64,000 bases of DNA, taken from NCBI GenBank assembly GCA_016617855.1, contig JAECUM010004307.1:43503-107502 (forward strand), written 5' to 3'. The stretch is from Megalonaias nervosa (taxonomy: Eukaryota > Mollusca > Bivalvia > Unionida > Unionidae). The notes beneath the pieces are model-generated. The model worked only from the letters and a program-made list of their open reading frames with translations. It was not told the origin of the DNA and did no database searches. The position numbers were made by a program, and so were the translations under genes. This document shows, piece after piece, positions 27,153 to 33,974 of this stretch (positions are counted from its first letter, which is position 1; each line of letters starts with the position of its first letter).

Positions 27153-27677
27153 GCAGCAGCAGCAGCAGAAGTAGTGATACAACTAGCACCAAAACATCGT
27201 TATTACATTCAACGTCATCGTTGTTATCATCAATAGTCATTGAGCTAGATGCATGACATTTGTACTTCGGCTGACGATAATATATATATTTCAGCGCAGT
27301 TGAATGAGATCAGAAAAACATCACTGTCAGCTGTACTTTGTGCCCATCTGAATTTGAAAGGTATTCAAACAGACGCCTTTAAACTGCCCAGATATAGGTC
27401 AGTAAAATTTTGTCTATAAATTTTTCAAATACATCTAGTTTTACCTGCAGTCACTAAGAGTAGTAAGGCTGTGACATAGCGAACCATTGTACCATTTTCC
27501 AAACGTGGTATTACTACCTGATGTGGTGATATAAGAACACTTCGAGTTCACCTTGCACTATTTTCAAAAATGTATGTTTTCTTTTCATCTAGAGATACGA
27601 GACTACCCGAAAAGATGCTGTACTACTTTCCCAAATGTATGGGAACATCTCGTGGAGGTGTTGACTGGTTGCTATGA
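7290..27677 (+). CDS. Animal haem peroxidase gene (about 13 exons), possibly a pseudogene
   Basis: A secreted haem peroxidase of the animal peroxidase superfamily (myeloperoxidase fold; closest in style to invertebrate peroxinectin or chorion peroxidases), which oxidises substrates with hydrogen peroxide outside the cell or in granules. Exons: 7290-7446, 7964-8087, 10262-10428, 11432-11617, 18042-18152, 19523-19618, 20019-20111, 20567-20897, 23529-23723, 25288-25506, 26845-27011, 27295-27397 and a doubtful 27593-27677, about 678 codons, within the family's usual size. Exons 3-12 join in phase at GT/AG borders. Visible: leader peptide, distal GQFLDHD, catalytic GDSR, proximal GHTW, late RERDHG. 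Against function: TGA at 7362 and 25412, a TAA at the exon 2/3 join, Gln for the haem-linking Glu (GDSRVNQ), Asp for the conserved Asn (ALDINR). The spacing between DHDL and the ECIPI segment is short, so a small exon may be missing from the 6.4-kb intron 4. The identification is firm; whether the gene works is open. Confidence 0.85.
7964..8087 (+). CDS. Peroxidase exon 2: propeptide region
   Basis: The exon follows the acceptor 'ccactttcag', enters in phase 1 and leaves in phase 2 at the strong donor 'TA|gtaagc'. It encodes 40 codons including [20 protein letters not shown] and a helix-like [10 protein letters not shown], as in the pro-region of invertebrate peroxidases. The last partial codon is TA, so only T or C from the next exon would keep the frame open; the visible exon 3 begins with A. 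Confidence 0.65.
8313..8690 (+). mobile_element. tRNA-derived SINE, family 1, copy 1
   Basis: The head carries RNA polymerase III boxes: A box 'ggcctagtggttagagcg' and B box 'gggttcgatcc'. The body has 'gtcataccaaagac', 'cagctgcctcgcttggcgct' and 'gcggcatgatg'; the tail is (CA)n. It sits in peroxidase intron 2. Three other copies (9145, 18838, 52909) allow alignment within the window. Confidence 0.9.
8691..8762 (-). mobile_element. Possible end of a hAT-type DNA transposon
   Basis: Read on the minus strand this begins 'cagaaatctcaaacgcacgg' and continues with GC-rich 'gccgtgggtcacatgcggcc', a pattern like the termini of many animal hAT elements (CAG.. TIR, then ggcccgc-type sequence). It abuts the SINE tail. 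No second terminus was identified. Confidence 0.35.
8763..9144. other. Intron 2 sequence, nothing recognised
   Basis: Plain AT-rich intron between two SINEs. I looked for an extra peroxidase exon with matching phase and saw none that was convincing. Confidence 0.4.
9145..9676 (+). mobile_element. tRNA-derived SINE, family 1, copy 2 (interrupted)
   Basis: Same family as copy 1, with a worn A-box end, an intact B box 'gggttcgaacc' and a long pure (CA)n tail. The body is split at 9296-9451 by a small DNA transposon; the sequence resumes after an 8-bp duplication. Confidence 0.9.
9296..9451. mobile_element. 156-bp hAT-type MITE nested in a SINE
   Basis: The insert starts CAGGGCCG and ends CGGCCCTG, an 8-bp terminal inverted repeat. 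It is flanked by the perfect 8-bp direct repeat gtgttagg (9288-9295 and 9452-9459). CAG-type termini with 8-bp target duplications are hallmarks of hAT transposons. The other SINE copies show the empty site with a single 'gtgttagg' (8457 region and 52921 region). Confidence 0.85.
10262..10428 (+). CDS. Peroxidase exon 3: start of the catalytic domain
   Basis: It contains the family signature [11 protein letters not shown] followed by HPEWGKSF and [10 protein letters not shown], corresponding to the conserved 'YRTxDGSCNNLxxPxWG' and 'RLLPPxYxDG' blocks. The donor 'AAAG|gtaagt' is strong, phase 1. The acceptor is placed at 'ccattag'; alternatives 2 and 4 bases further in exist. With this acceptor the join to exon 2 would read TAA, so an unseen exon or a broken frame must be considered. 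Confidence 0.85.
10429..11431. other. Peroxidase intron 3
   Basis: AT-rich intron bounded by gtaagt and ttttcag. It ends in a TAG/TAGTAG-rich trinucleotide stretch (about 11307-11420) just before the acceptor. No other feature was seen. Confidence 0.7.
11432..11617 (+). CDS. Peroxidase exon 4: distal haem site
   Basis: It encodes [15 protein letters not shown] and [16 protein letters not shown]. By family alignment the Gln, Asp and His of GQFLDHD are the distal-site residues (Gln91, Asp94 and His95 in myeloperoxidase): His acts in peroxide cleavage and Asp links to the haem. Enters and leaves in phase 1 with good borders (ttttcag, gtatgt). Confidence 0.92.
11990..13300. repeat. Minisatellite of ~21-bp unit in peroxidase intron 4
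   Basis: The unit 'tatgatggaattggcagtac' recurs about sixty times over 1.3 kb with many variants and some higher-order spacing (for example blocks repeating near 12170-12480). The minus- and plus-strand open frames here are repeat translations. Confidence 0.95.
13301..14320. other. Intron 4 sequence, no gene recognised
   Basis: AT-rich DNA with one unremarkable 60-codon open frame (13321-13503) lacking splice or homology support. Confidence 0.4.
14326..14530. repeat. Five nearly perfect 41-bp tandem repeats
   Basis: Copies begin at 14326, 14367, 14408, 14449 and 14490, each reading 'ggtccagctacatgacacct' then 'tataatttaaatgaaaatcaa'. Only single-base differences separate them, so the expansion is recent. 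Confidence 0.95.
15325..16614. mobile_element. Dispersed 1.3-kb repeat, copy 1 (LINE 3' region?)
   Basis: It shares ordered blocks with 47430-48850: 'actcctgttggacaagt' at the left, 'ggacatgc' in the middle, 'cacgtgcacatgg' with 'gagcagcttatgct'-like sequence, and 'gtccctcagatgatgt' at the right. In this copy the right end abuts the stop codon of a minus-strand LINE coding remnant (16615-16960), so the repeat may be that LINE's long 3' untranslated region. It includes a tandem duplication of about 118 bp (15448-15665). Confidence 0.65.
16615..16960 (-). pseudogene. C-terminal end of a LINE reverse-transcriptase ORF
   Basis: The minus-strand frame contains [13 protein letters not shown], a Lys/Arg/Ala-rich helix and then CPLC with [13 protein letters not shown], a C2H2-type finger. 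This Trp-Arg motif followed by a 'SRIGLxSHxRTH' finger is found at the C terminus of non-LTR retrotransposon ORF2 proteins in invertebrates. The polymerase domain itself is absent, so this is a 5'-truncated copy. Confidence 0.7.
16961..17460. other. Intron 4 sequence with short open frames, no gene recognised
   Basis: Overlapping minus-strand frames (16941-17331) have no motif I recognise. They lie next to the LINE remnant and may be more decayed retroelement sequence. Confidence 0.3.
17467..17571. repeat. (CATA)n microsatellite
   Basis: About twenty-five CATA/CATG units with a few interruptions. Confidence 0.95.
17650..17693. repeat. (TTTA)n microsatellite
   Basis: Eleven pure TTTA units in peroxidase intron 4. 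Confidence 0.95.
18042..18152 (+). CDS. Peroxidase exon 5: Cys-rich segment after the distal site
   Basis: It encodes [17 protein letters not shown] and GTCLSVTRS, matching the family block 'CFPIxIPxxDPxF...CLxFxRS'. Acceptor choice: 'ctagag' offers two AGs and only the second (exon from 18042) keeps the frame. The donor 'CTAG|gtactt' leaves phase 1 and joins exon 6 as ALGYREQ. Confidence 0.9.
18205..18830. repeat. Minisatellite, ~47-bp unit x13, in intron 5
   Basis: The unit 'gattaacagtggcatggttt' followed by 'gagtttgcaatgacgttaaataagaat' occurs about thirteen times with point differences, starting about 50 bases after the exon 5 donor. Confidence 0.95.
18838..19222 (-). mobile_element. tRNA-derived SINE, family 1, copy 3
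   Basis: In reverse orientation: the tRNA-like head lies near 19222 ('ggcctaagtggttagaac', 'gggttcgaatc') and the body and (CA)n tail run left to about 18841, where the tail appears as (GT)n on this strand. More diverged than copies 1 and 2, so probably older. Confidence 0.9.
19490..19521. repeat. (ATT)n microsatellite at the exon 6 acceptor
   Basis: An ATT run ends in 'aag' and directly abuts exon 6, so the usual pyrimidine tract is missing there too. Confidence 0.9.
19523..19618 (+). CDS. Peroxidase exon 6: calcium/structural loop
   Basis: It encodes [20 protein letters not shown], the highly conserved 'REQxNxLTSYxDGSxVYGS' block, then [11 protein letters not shown]. Phase 1 in and out; the donor is 'GGCG|gtaaga'. 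Confidence 0.93.
19962..19992. repeat. (CT)n microsatellite
   Basis: A pure CT run upstream of exon 7; it may help supply the pyrimidine-rich context of that acceptor. Confidence 0.9.
20019..20111 (+). CDS. Peroxidase exon 7
   Basis: Thirty codons including [17 protein letters not shown] and ending FCHIAG, the sequence that leads into the catalytic Arg loop. Acceptor 'attttcag', donor 'GCGG|gtaaag', phase 1 in and out. Confidence 0.9.
20567..20897 (+). CDS. Peroxidase exon 8: catalytic Arg loop, internal 7-residue duplication
   Basis: It encodes [20 protein letters not shown], then EHNRIVDAL and QHIVYNGFL. The Arg of GDSR corresponds to the catalytic Arg239 of myeloperoxidase. The residue three further on, normally Glu (one of the haem ester links), is Gln here. 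A 21-bp exact tandem duplication (about 20733-20774) repeats VYNGFLR inside the block normally read 'IVYNEFLP'. Ends at a good donor 'TTCAG|gtaagc' in phase 2. Confidence 0.93.
20912..20944. repeat. (GAT)n microsatellite
   Basis: About eleven GAT units just after exon 8. Confidence 0.9.
21485..21870. repeat. Minisatellite, ~38-bp unit x9, in intron 8
   Basis: The unit 'catttgatttagaaaagtga' followed by 'gtccgaatagccagtcatc' recurs about nine times with small indels. The minus-strand frames here are translations of it. Confidence 0.9.
21871..23528. other. Remainder of peroxidase intron 8
   Basis: It includes a short 'taccacaatc' repeat at 22535-22590. The open frame 21863-22252 shows no motif I recognise. 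A GT-rich sequence at about 21042 superficially resembles a proximal-His exon but fails (see rejected). Confidence 0.4.
23529..23723 (+). CDS. Peroxidase exon 9: proximal haem His
   Basis: It begins [13 protein letters not shown]; together with the preceding AFR this is the conserved 'AFRxGHT' motif whose His binds haem iron. Later come [10 protein letters not shown] and [15 protein letters not shown]. Enters and leaves in phase 2 (acceptor 'catcaaag', donor 'GATAG|gtacac'). A competing frame is open here but has no family similarity. Confidence 0.92.
23905..23984. repeat. (ATT)n microsatellite
   Basis: Two ATT runs separated by a short GAT interruption, in intron 9. Confidence 0.9.
23990..25225. 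other. Peroxidase intron 9, no other feature
   Basis: AT-rich intron. The open frames at 24013-24210 and 24939-25148 have no recognisable content. Confidence 0.4.
25227..25271. repeat. (ATT)n microsatellite before exon 10
   Basis: About fifteen ATT units end some 16 bases before the exon 10 acceptor 'tttttacag'. Confidence 0.9.
25288..25506 (+). CDS. Peroxidase exon 10: RDHG motif, in-frame TGA
   Basis: It encodes [20 protein letters not shown], the family block 'DLxALNIQRxRDHGxPxY', but with Asp in place of the Asn that normally hydrogen-bonds the proximal His. The codon after SKY is TGA (25412-25414), where relatives have Arg ('YxxYREICGL'); the frame then continues cleanly as [13 protein letters not shown] up to the donor 'GA|gtaagt'. 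CGA to TGA explains it in one step. The last bases and the donor are duplicated immediately downstream. Confidence 0.9.
25485..25555. repeat. 36-bp tandem duplication across the exon 10 donor
   Basis: 25485-25520 and 25521-25555 are near-identical ('ctctgcttcgcaaagtttac' then g/a 'agtaa'). The first copy has the better donor, gagtaagt; the second reads aagtaata. Confidence 0.9.
26405..26489. repeat. (AT)n microsatellite
   Basis: An almost pure AT run of about 85 bases in peroxidase intron 10. Confidence 0.95.
26845..27011 (+). CDS. Peroxidase exon 11
   Basis: It encodes [16 protein letters not shown] then [20 protein letters not shown] and YWYERPEP, matching the conserved 'IDLFxGxLxE...GPTxxCIxxxQFxxLRxGDRFWYE'. 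Acceptor 'cttcatcag', donor 'AAAAG|gtaaat'; phase 2 in, phase 1 out. Confidence 0.93.
27115..27152. repeat. (ATT)n microsatellite
   Basis: A pure run in intron 11 followed by a short GCA run. Confidence 0.9.
27295..27397 (+). CDS. Peroxidase exon 12
   Basis: It encodes [19 protein letters not shown] and [11 protein letters not shown], the conserved 'QLxEIRKxSLARVLCDN...IQxxxF' C-terminal helix block. Phase 1 in, phase 2 out at 'ATAG|gtcagt'. Confidence 0.92.
27593..27677 (+). CDS. Candidate last exon of the peroxidase
   Basis: After the acceptor 'tttcatctag' a phase-2 entry gives [17 protein letters not shown], then GGVDWLL and TGA (27675-27677). A late Cys and Trp suit the family's C terminus, but two other acceptors or frames are possible, including one that stays open to 27753 and reads [10 protein letters not shown]. 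The frame cannot be settled by eye. Confidence 0.4.
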
Positions 27678-27731
27678 GGTTTCTAAGCAGGAACTCTTGC
27701 GCCAAAAGACACAAGTTGAATGTTCTAAAGT

Positions 27732-27753
27732 AATAAATTTTGTTGCAAAATAA
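27732..27753 (+). terminator. Polyadenylation signals after the peroxidase
   Basis: Two AATAAA hexamers (27732-27737 and 27748-27753) lie 55-76 bases after the candidate stop. Confidence 0.5.
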
Positions 27754-28183
27754 ACACGGAGACTACAATGAGCACACTTGAAAGTTTCTATAAAAAAAGC
27801 AACTAGCACATCCTAATCTCGTGATTAAACATTTGTTTGAGCGCAAACCCAAATTAATTCTTTAATAATGGCACAAAGCTACCTGTGTTACAAGCAACAT
27901 ACAAAATAACATGCAACAAAATAATAATGTTTTTCTTGTCTTCAATCATGCATATTTAATTTCTGAAACATCAGAGCACAAAAAGGAATAAAATACATAT
28001 TTTCTTATGCATAATATACGAATTTGTATTAAGAAGATCTCGTAAACTTAGCAAGGCCAATCTGCAACGACTCCACAAAGACAGATATATAATTCGTGGA
28101 CAAAAAAGTTCGAATAAAAAATAACACACAGTGACTGCGCATGAAGCAACTGTTTTTCAATAAAACATAGCAACTGCAACATT

Positions 28184-28273
28184 TTACACAATCATTGAAA
28201 CGCTTGAAGGAGTAAACTGCTGAAATAAAAGTTCCAGTTGTTGATGTATGTCCAGTTGATTTATTGATAGCAC
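28184..28273 (-). CDS. Weak candidate terminal exon of an unknown gene
   Basis: After a minus-strand acceptor 'ttgtcttcag' one frame reads VLSINQLDIHQQLELLFQQF and ends in TAA; another frame stays open longer. Composition looks protein-like, but nothing is recognised and there is no firm partner exon. Confidence 0.2.
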   Translation of the reverse strand: MLSINQLDIHQQLELLFQQFTPSSVSMIV

Positions 28274-29442
28274 CTGAAGACAATATATGAAGCGTAACAT
28301 ATTCCCTGGATGGTTACATCCCGTTTTTTAATGGCTGAAAAGAACAGTATTAAAGATTTCTTTACTGCCATCCTGCAAGTACAGGTGCTTGCACAATAAT
28401 TAATCGGGGAAAAATTTAAAAATGCAAAACAAATATTAAATATATTGAATTGTAAGAATGGTTAACCAAACAACCTACCTATACATCACAGAAATAAGCT
28501 AGATAAAGATTTTTATTCAGAAAGGTCTACATTAGTAAAGTGACTGGCCCGGGTTAGGCAGACATTGCTGACATGCCAATATATATAACGTACACCCCCC
28601 CCAAAAAAAATCACTGTTAATGAATAAAATGGTACATATAAAAATTTTAATGATTTGACAGCAATGTGAGCAACATCATTGCATGGTAATAAATGATGTT
28701 ACAGATTAAATAAAAAGATAACATTATAAAAATAGGAAGTAAATTCTGAACTACAGCTCAAAAACGCTCAAAAACAAACCCCATTTTGATCTGCTAGAGT
28801 TTAAACAAAAAACAAATGATATCGAAAATCACTCATATGTTCATGCAAAAATTTAGAAATTTTAGTTCCTTTCAAATTTCACTCAAGCAATTATTCCACA
28901 AATACTGTATAAAATAAGCATTTTTCCTTGATTTTGCAAAAGATGAAAATTTTGCAATCGCACATAAAAGCCTCAGTCGGTAAGAATTACCACAACATTA
29001 ACCAAATTCAGTTGAAATAGCAGTAACAAGAGACATCGAGGATTTGCTATGTTGCGCCCTCAATAGAAAAAACAGTAACTGTTAAAGATTTCAAATGCAA
29101 CATAGAAAATCTGATAGACGACATTTTAAAAGAAATTAAAAACAATAGCAGCAATTCAAATATTGTGCAAAAGAACCGATGTTAATCTGGTAGAATGGTA
29201 CTACAATAAAATAAACGACCGGATTAGAGATCAAACAAGAGAATTACACATGAATGTGGAACCACAGGAAATAAAGCCTGTATGTATTTGCACAAGAAAA
29301 TTAACGTTATATGTTTCAAGTATAGAGAAACATTGTTCCACACACGTATGTATGTATGTATGTATGTATGTATGTATAACTATGCGCATGTAATAATGGT
29401 CATTAACTGTATGAAGAAACGTTCTTGTCAAGAAACACTTAC

Positions 29443-29536
29443 CTTTTTTCAGCAATCCCACAGTGAGTTGCAAAAAAATTCCATCGATGGACCTGACCAA
29501 ATGGAAAGCAGCTTCTTCAACAATGTGAAAGGCAAT
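29443..29536 (-). CDS. Weak candidate internal exon of an unknown gene
   Basis: Bounded by CTAG and gtaagt on the minus strand, it reads FHIVEEAAFHLVRSIDGIF then LQLTVGLLKK. The borders and the low stop density favour an exon; the pyrimidine tract is poor and I do not recognise the protein. Confidence 0.25.
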
Positions 29537-30570
29537 CTAGATTACCAGACGAATTTTAGAAAATTACCCTTTTACCCTTTGACCAGATTCCTCGTACTCG
29601 TTATATTGTTGGTATTTTATAATCAAAGATTTTACTAGCAAACTTTACACACATACATCACTATTACTTATCAATTAAAAATGTTGCAAACATTGGGCGA
29701 AACGTGAAGAAACCAAAACGGCCTAACTGTGAATTTGTTTGTATTAAATTGTACAAAATACCAAGTTGGCTGTGTTCTATACCGGCATCTTAGAGGGATC
29801 AGACAAACAACTGATGTCTTAGTGGGCTAAAATAAACAAATGGCACCTTAGTGGGTTGAGACAAACTGCTGGCACTTTGGTGGACTGAGATAAACAACTG
29901 TCACATTAGAGGTGATACAGAAACGTAAAAGTAGATTTTCATGATATACCGATTTTATACTGTAACTGGAGAGAAATTAAAGATGGGTTTCATTTAATCT
30001 TAGTATGACCTTTTCATACAAAATTTTCGGATTCAATTAATTGAGAAATATTCAGCTGCCTAAGTCCCAATATAACAAAATAATTCGTAATTTTTCAAAG
30101 TATACTTCTCAAGCCATAAGAAAAAGCACCAGTAGTGTGTAACTGTTTTTGTTTTATACTTTCTTTTAGGGACGGGGGCATTAACCCATTCCGAATATAT
30201 AACTGAATATGCTAATTCTTGCTTGTAATGAAGATGTATTTATTTTTAATCTCATCTGCAATGCTATTGTATAACCGTATGCTTCAACTTTAGCATGATC
30301 ACCATAATTTGTAAACGCCGTACGCATTATATGTTTACTTGCATAAACTGTTTTGAATTCTGAATAAAAACTTCAAGGTACGTGAGACTCTCAAGCTAAT
30401 GTGTCAGCTTCCACAAATACGCATAGTTGTTTGTATAGGGCATTTGTACAAACAACAACCAAATATTTTCATTTCATCGTTTTCTGATAGAAGCCCAACA
30501 CCAGGGAAATATAGCAAGATATGAATTCATTTGTAAACATTTGTTGTCAGGTTTGGACATTCCTTTTCTT

Positions 30571-31380
30571 TTTTCTTTTTTTTTTTTTTTTCGTTTTGTT
30601 TTGTTTTAGCTGGCATTGTACCTTATGGTATGGCCCGCCACAAATCCGTCGTGCATGATGTGTCATCCATCTCTACATCCACAAATGCTTGTTGCCACTT
30701 TGGAAGTCTTCTCTGCACGTATTTTGATAAAACTTGGAATATACGATGGCTTATCCTCTCAAGATGAGATAAATAGTGTGGGTACTGATTTTTTGTTGAC
30801 CATGTATCTGATTGGCTGAGCTTGTTATTGCTCAAAAAGGACCAATCTCTGATCAGATATTGAACAACTCTGCATATCGGTTTCTACCGTCAAGATCTTA
30901 GACGAGGTCGATGAGGAGAGATCTTCGTGCATAATATGAAAACAGCTTAAATCTGATAAGCAGCGCTTGTCACATTAAAGATGCTGTCATTTTAAAGAGT
31001 TTGAAGAAACTTGGTTTATAAGTTTACATATCATCAAGATCTTAGATGACTTTCACTATGAGTGTAATCCGGACACATTAATGATGTCAGCTTGCTTCTG
31101 ATTGAATGAACTGATTACTCCAGAGGATGCAGTTATGGTTAGAATTTTATTCCGATTGCTGTATAGCATTTTCTCATCAAGAAAGTGAATGAACTTTCTT
31201 TTAAGTGACATCTGCATTTACAATAAATTAGTTTGACATTTCGTTGGCTCCGACTGTTAGCACACTAGATGCCCTATTTCTCAGGGTTTTTTTTAACATA
31301 TCAATCTTGGCATAAGGTCTTATATTATTAATTTGTCCGCTGCTTGTAATGACGCATGACATCCATACATATTAACTAGG
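30571..31380. other. Non-coding or decayed repeat sequence
   Basis: A T-rich tract (30571-30607) is followed by overlapping open frames on both strands (30616-30835) without recognisable motifs, then plain sequence up to the Penelope fragment, of which it may be a decayed upstream part. Confidence 0.3.
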
Positions 31381-31400
31381 TGATCTCGCCAGATTGACTA

Positions 31401-31868
31401 GTGTGGTCAATGTTAAAATGGTACAAAACCTGTCAACATATGATAGAGACCATGTCTTTTTCTAGCACAGTGACTAGAGAAAAACTAAACATACATTGTC
31501 CAAACAAAACGTGCAAAACAGAGAATGTCATTTATCTCATAACATGTAAGATCTGTAGCCTTCAGTATGTCGGAGAAACTGAAAAGCTACACAAAAGGAC
31601 AAACCTTCATAGATCTGATCGGATGACAATGAAGCTGTACAGAAGCCCGGTCGCAGAACACTTCTCCTCCCCTGGTCACACTTATAACACTTATTGCAAT
31701 TGCTCACAACCCCAACTGGAGTTCCGAAACCAGGAAAGAAAAGGAATCTTACTGGATACGCCGCCATATAACATTGAAACCAAGCGGTTTAAGCCAAGAA
31801 GACTAGAAAAAGATAGCCATGCACAAATGAAATTATTTTTTGCAGCCGACACATTTTCTTTTGAATAA
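31401..31868 (+). pseudogene. Penelope-like element fragment, GIY-YIG endonuclease
   Basis: The 155-codon frame contains CPNKTCKTENVIYLITCKIC then QYVGETEKLHKRTNLHR. The spacing of Cys pairs, the 'xIYLITC..C..QYVG' strand pair and the following Arg and His match the GIY-YIG nuclease at the C terminus of Penelope-like retroelements. The reverse transcriptase that should precede it is not visible, so this is a 5'-truncated copy; the frame itself is intact for its length. Confidence 0.75.
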
Positions 31869-31879
31869 TTCTCTAAATT

Positions 31880-32317
31880 TGCTTAACAGACTATAATTAC
31901 TACTATGACAATGAAATATCCGGGGTATAATTTGCGCTTACATAAATTTACATAAAACAACAGATGTCGTTATGGCTCATCGATTTCTAGGTCAATAAAA
32001 ATATTTTCCAGCATCCGCAACAAGTTGAAATAAAGTAGTTGAATCATAATAAATTTTAAAGGTTTAATTCCTGTAGAAACAGCCATGTAAAGTTTTGCAA
32101 ACACAACGGTTTTTGTGTTTTATTTGTTTGTCTTGTCCATGTTTTGTATTTGCCTTTGAAAAAGACTTATTAAGAGTCGATAGCGCTCAGGCTAGTTAGA
32201 TACTAGTTTTGCACTGTTCGTTGTCAGTTTATTGCATTTATCTTAATCAATCCCTGACACACGTGATCCCTTGCTGGATCCAGTGCACTTGAAAGGACTG
32301 TTATTCGCCATATAATC

Positions 32318-32402
<85 letters not shown>

Positions 32403-33490
32403 TTTTCGATATGAAAATGGTGCTGAACTAACCTCCAAGATAGCTGCCTTGATAGCCAGCTTGAACATCTTTTCATGCATATTCATCCAGATCAGATGGA
32501 AGAGTTTTCGTTTAAACTCTACATTAATATATAGATGGTTCTGAATGAACACGGCACTAATCTGACCACCAGCAAATTATCACCAGCATTTGGACTGATG
32601 GTGTTTCTTTTTGCTGTTATTTTTTAAATTAGAACTAATATTTTGTGAACACCGATAAACACAAACTGTACATTGCAGACCGAGTCTAAATAATCAGGAC
32701 GCTAATCATACTTTTCTGAAAGCGTCACACGGCTTAGTGATCGCGACGAATTCGATGTGCGTTAATTTCTATAACTCTATCTGAGTGAGTTTTAACAAAA
32801 CTTGATCAATTATTTTAAAAATGAAAAACTTCCGATGCTTAGACGGATAGCATAGTTTATATTGATCGATCAACATTACCATAAAAGGCTAACTGTGCTT
32901 AGGGAAGGAACAATATACGCTAGACACTGTGCAATAAATGCTTAAAATTACAATGTTAGGCATAATTAGAAAGTATTAAAAATGAAAATATTTGCGCGTG
33001 TTATGTAAATGTTTCTTTGTAAACTAAACAAATATACCGTTTTCATTTATGCAGTCCGTGTTTCTTCCTTTGTATCTCTTTTTAACCAAAGACTAAAAGA
33101 CATATTCCATTCTGACCGATGCTTCTGCAGTTTCCTCTAAAACGTCATCTGTGTATAAAGATATAAAATTTATGTTCGATACCGGTTCCTGTCTTAGAAT
33201 AATTGCTAATGTCAGCCACGGAAAGTCAATAAGTAAATTAAGAGTCTCATTACACCCATTAAGGATCGAGACTTGCAGGCATGTAGGAAACGAACGGCAT
33301 AAAAGGTAAAATTTAATTTTTTTTATATATAAATGATGATGTCAAACATGAATATAGTATTGTCTTAATCTGCCCCCTTACGGGTCAATTAGAAATATTA
33401 TATTGATCCGTATTACTGTCAGAAACCATGTGTGTATAAAGTATTACAATTATTTGAAAAAGATTCAACAACTGTAAGGAAAACTTAGGT
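31880..33490. other. Non-coding interval with an (AT)n run
   Basis: A long AT microsatellite occupies about 32322-32400. No exon or RNA gene was recognised. Confidence 0.4.
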
Positions 33491-33574
33491 AAATATGTGT
33501 ATAATGCATTTCAACTTAGATTCTGTTCGCTCCCTCTGTCTCTCTCTGTCGCTGTCTGTCTGTCTGTCTGTCTC

Positions 33575-33860
33575 AACTGCTGCAGTGGATCAGTGGTTAA
33601 GGCGCTGGGCTCCTTATCAGAAGATCAATTTCCCACAGGAGCCTTGATCGGTTACCGTGGTGACCATTGGTCAAGGATCATTACCTGCACAATAAAACCT
33701 TGAAAGTAAAACACCAAACAAACCTTCTCTCTTTCCATTTCTCACCCCTACCCACCTGAGTCCCAGTGTCACACCCACAAGAAAAGGCATCTGCACACAA
33801 ACAATCGAAGTTACTCTGCCTCTCGCTTTAGGTTGTACTGTACTCTTTCGCATTTTTGAA
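33575..33860 (+). mobile_element. tRNA-derived SINE, family 2, copy 1
   Basis: The head 'gatcagtggttaaggcgctgg' has an A-box form. Downstream blocks 'ggttaccgtggtgacc', 'cccagtgtcacac', 'gaaaaggc' and 'atcgaagttact' recur in order at 52525-52800. A CTGT microsatellite precedes it. Older and more worn than the family 1 copies. Confidence 0.7.
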
Positions 33861-33974
33861 AGATTTGATTTTCAAAGAATGAGAATTTCCTACGCTTTCC
33901 TCACTGGCTATCGTGTTTATTTTTTTTAAAAGAAAGACCTTGTTGAGTATTGTTAAAATAACTTTTGATTCCCT

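Larger units (their letters stand above)
27760..30570. other. Mostly non-coding AT-rich interval
   Basis: It contains a (GTAT)n run at 29342-29374 and two weak candidate minus-strand exons listed separately. Open frames at 29163-29393 and 29282-29638 span the microsatellite and show no homology. Confidence 0.4.
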
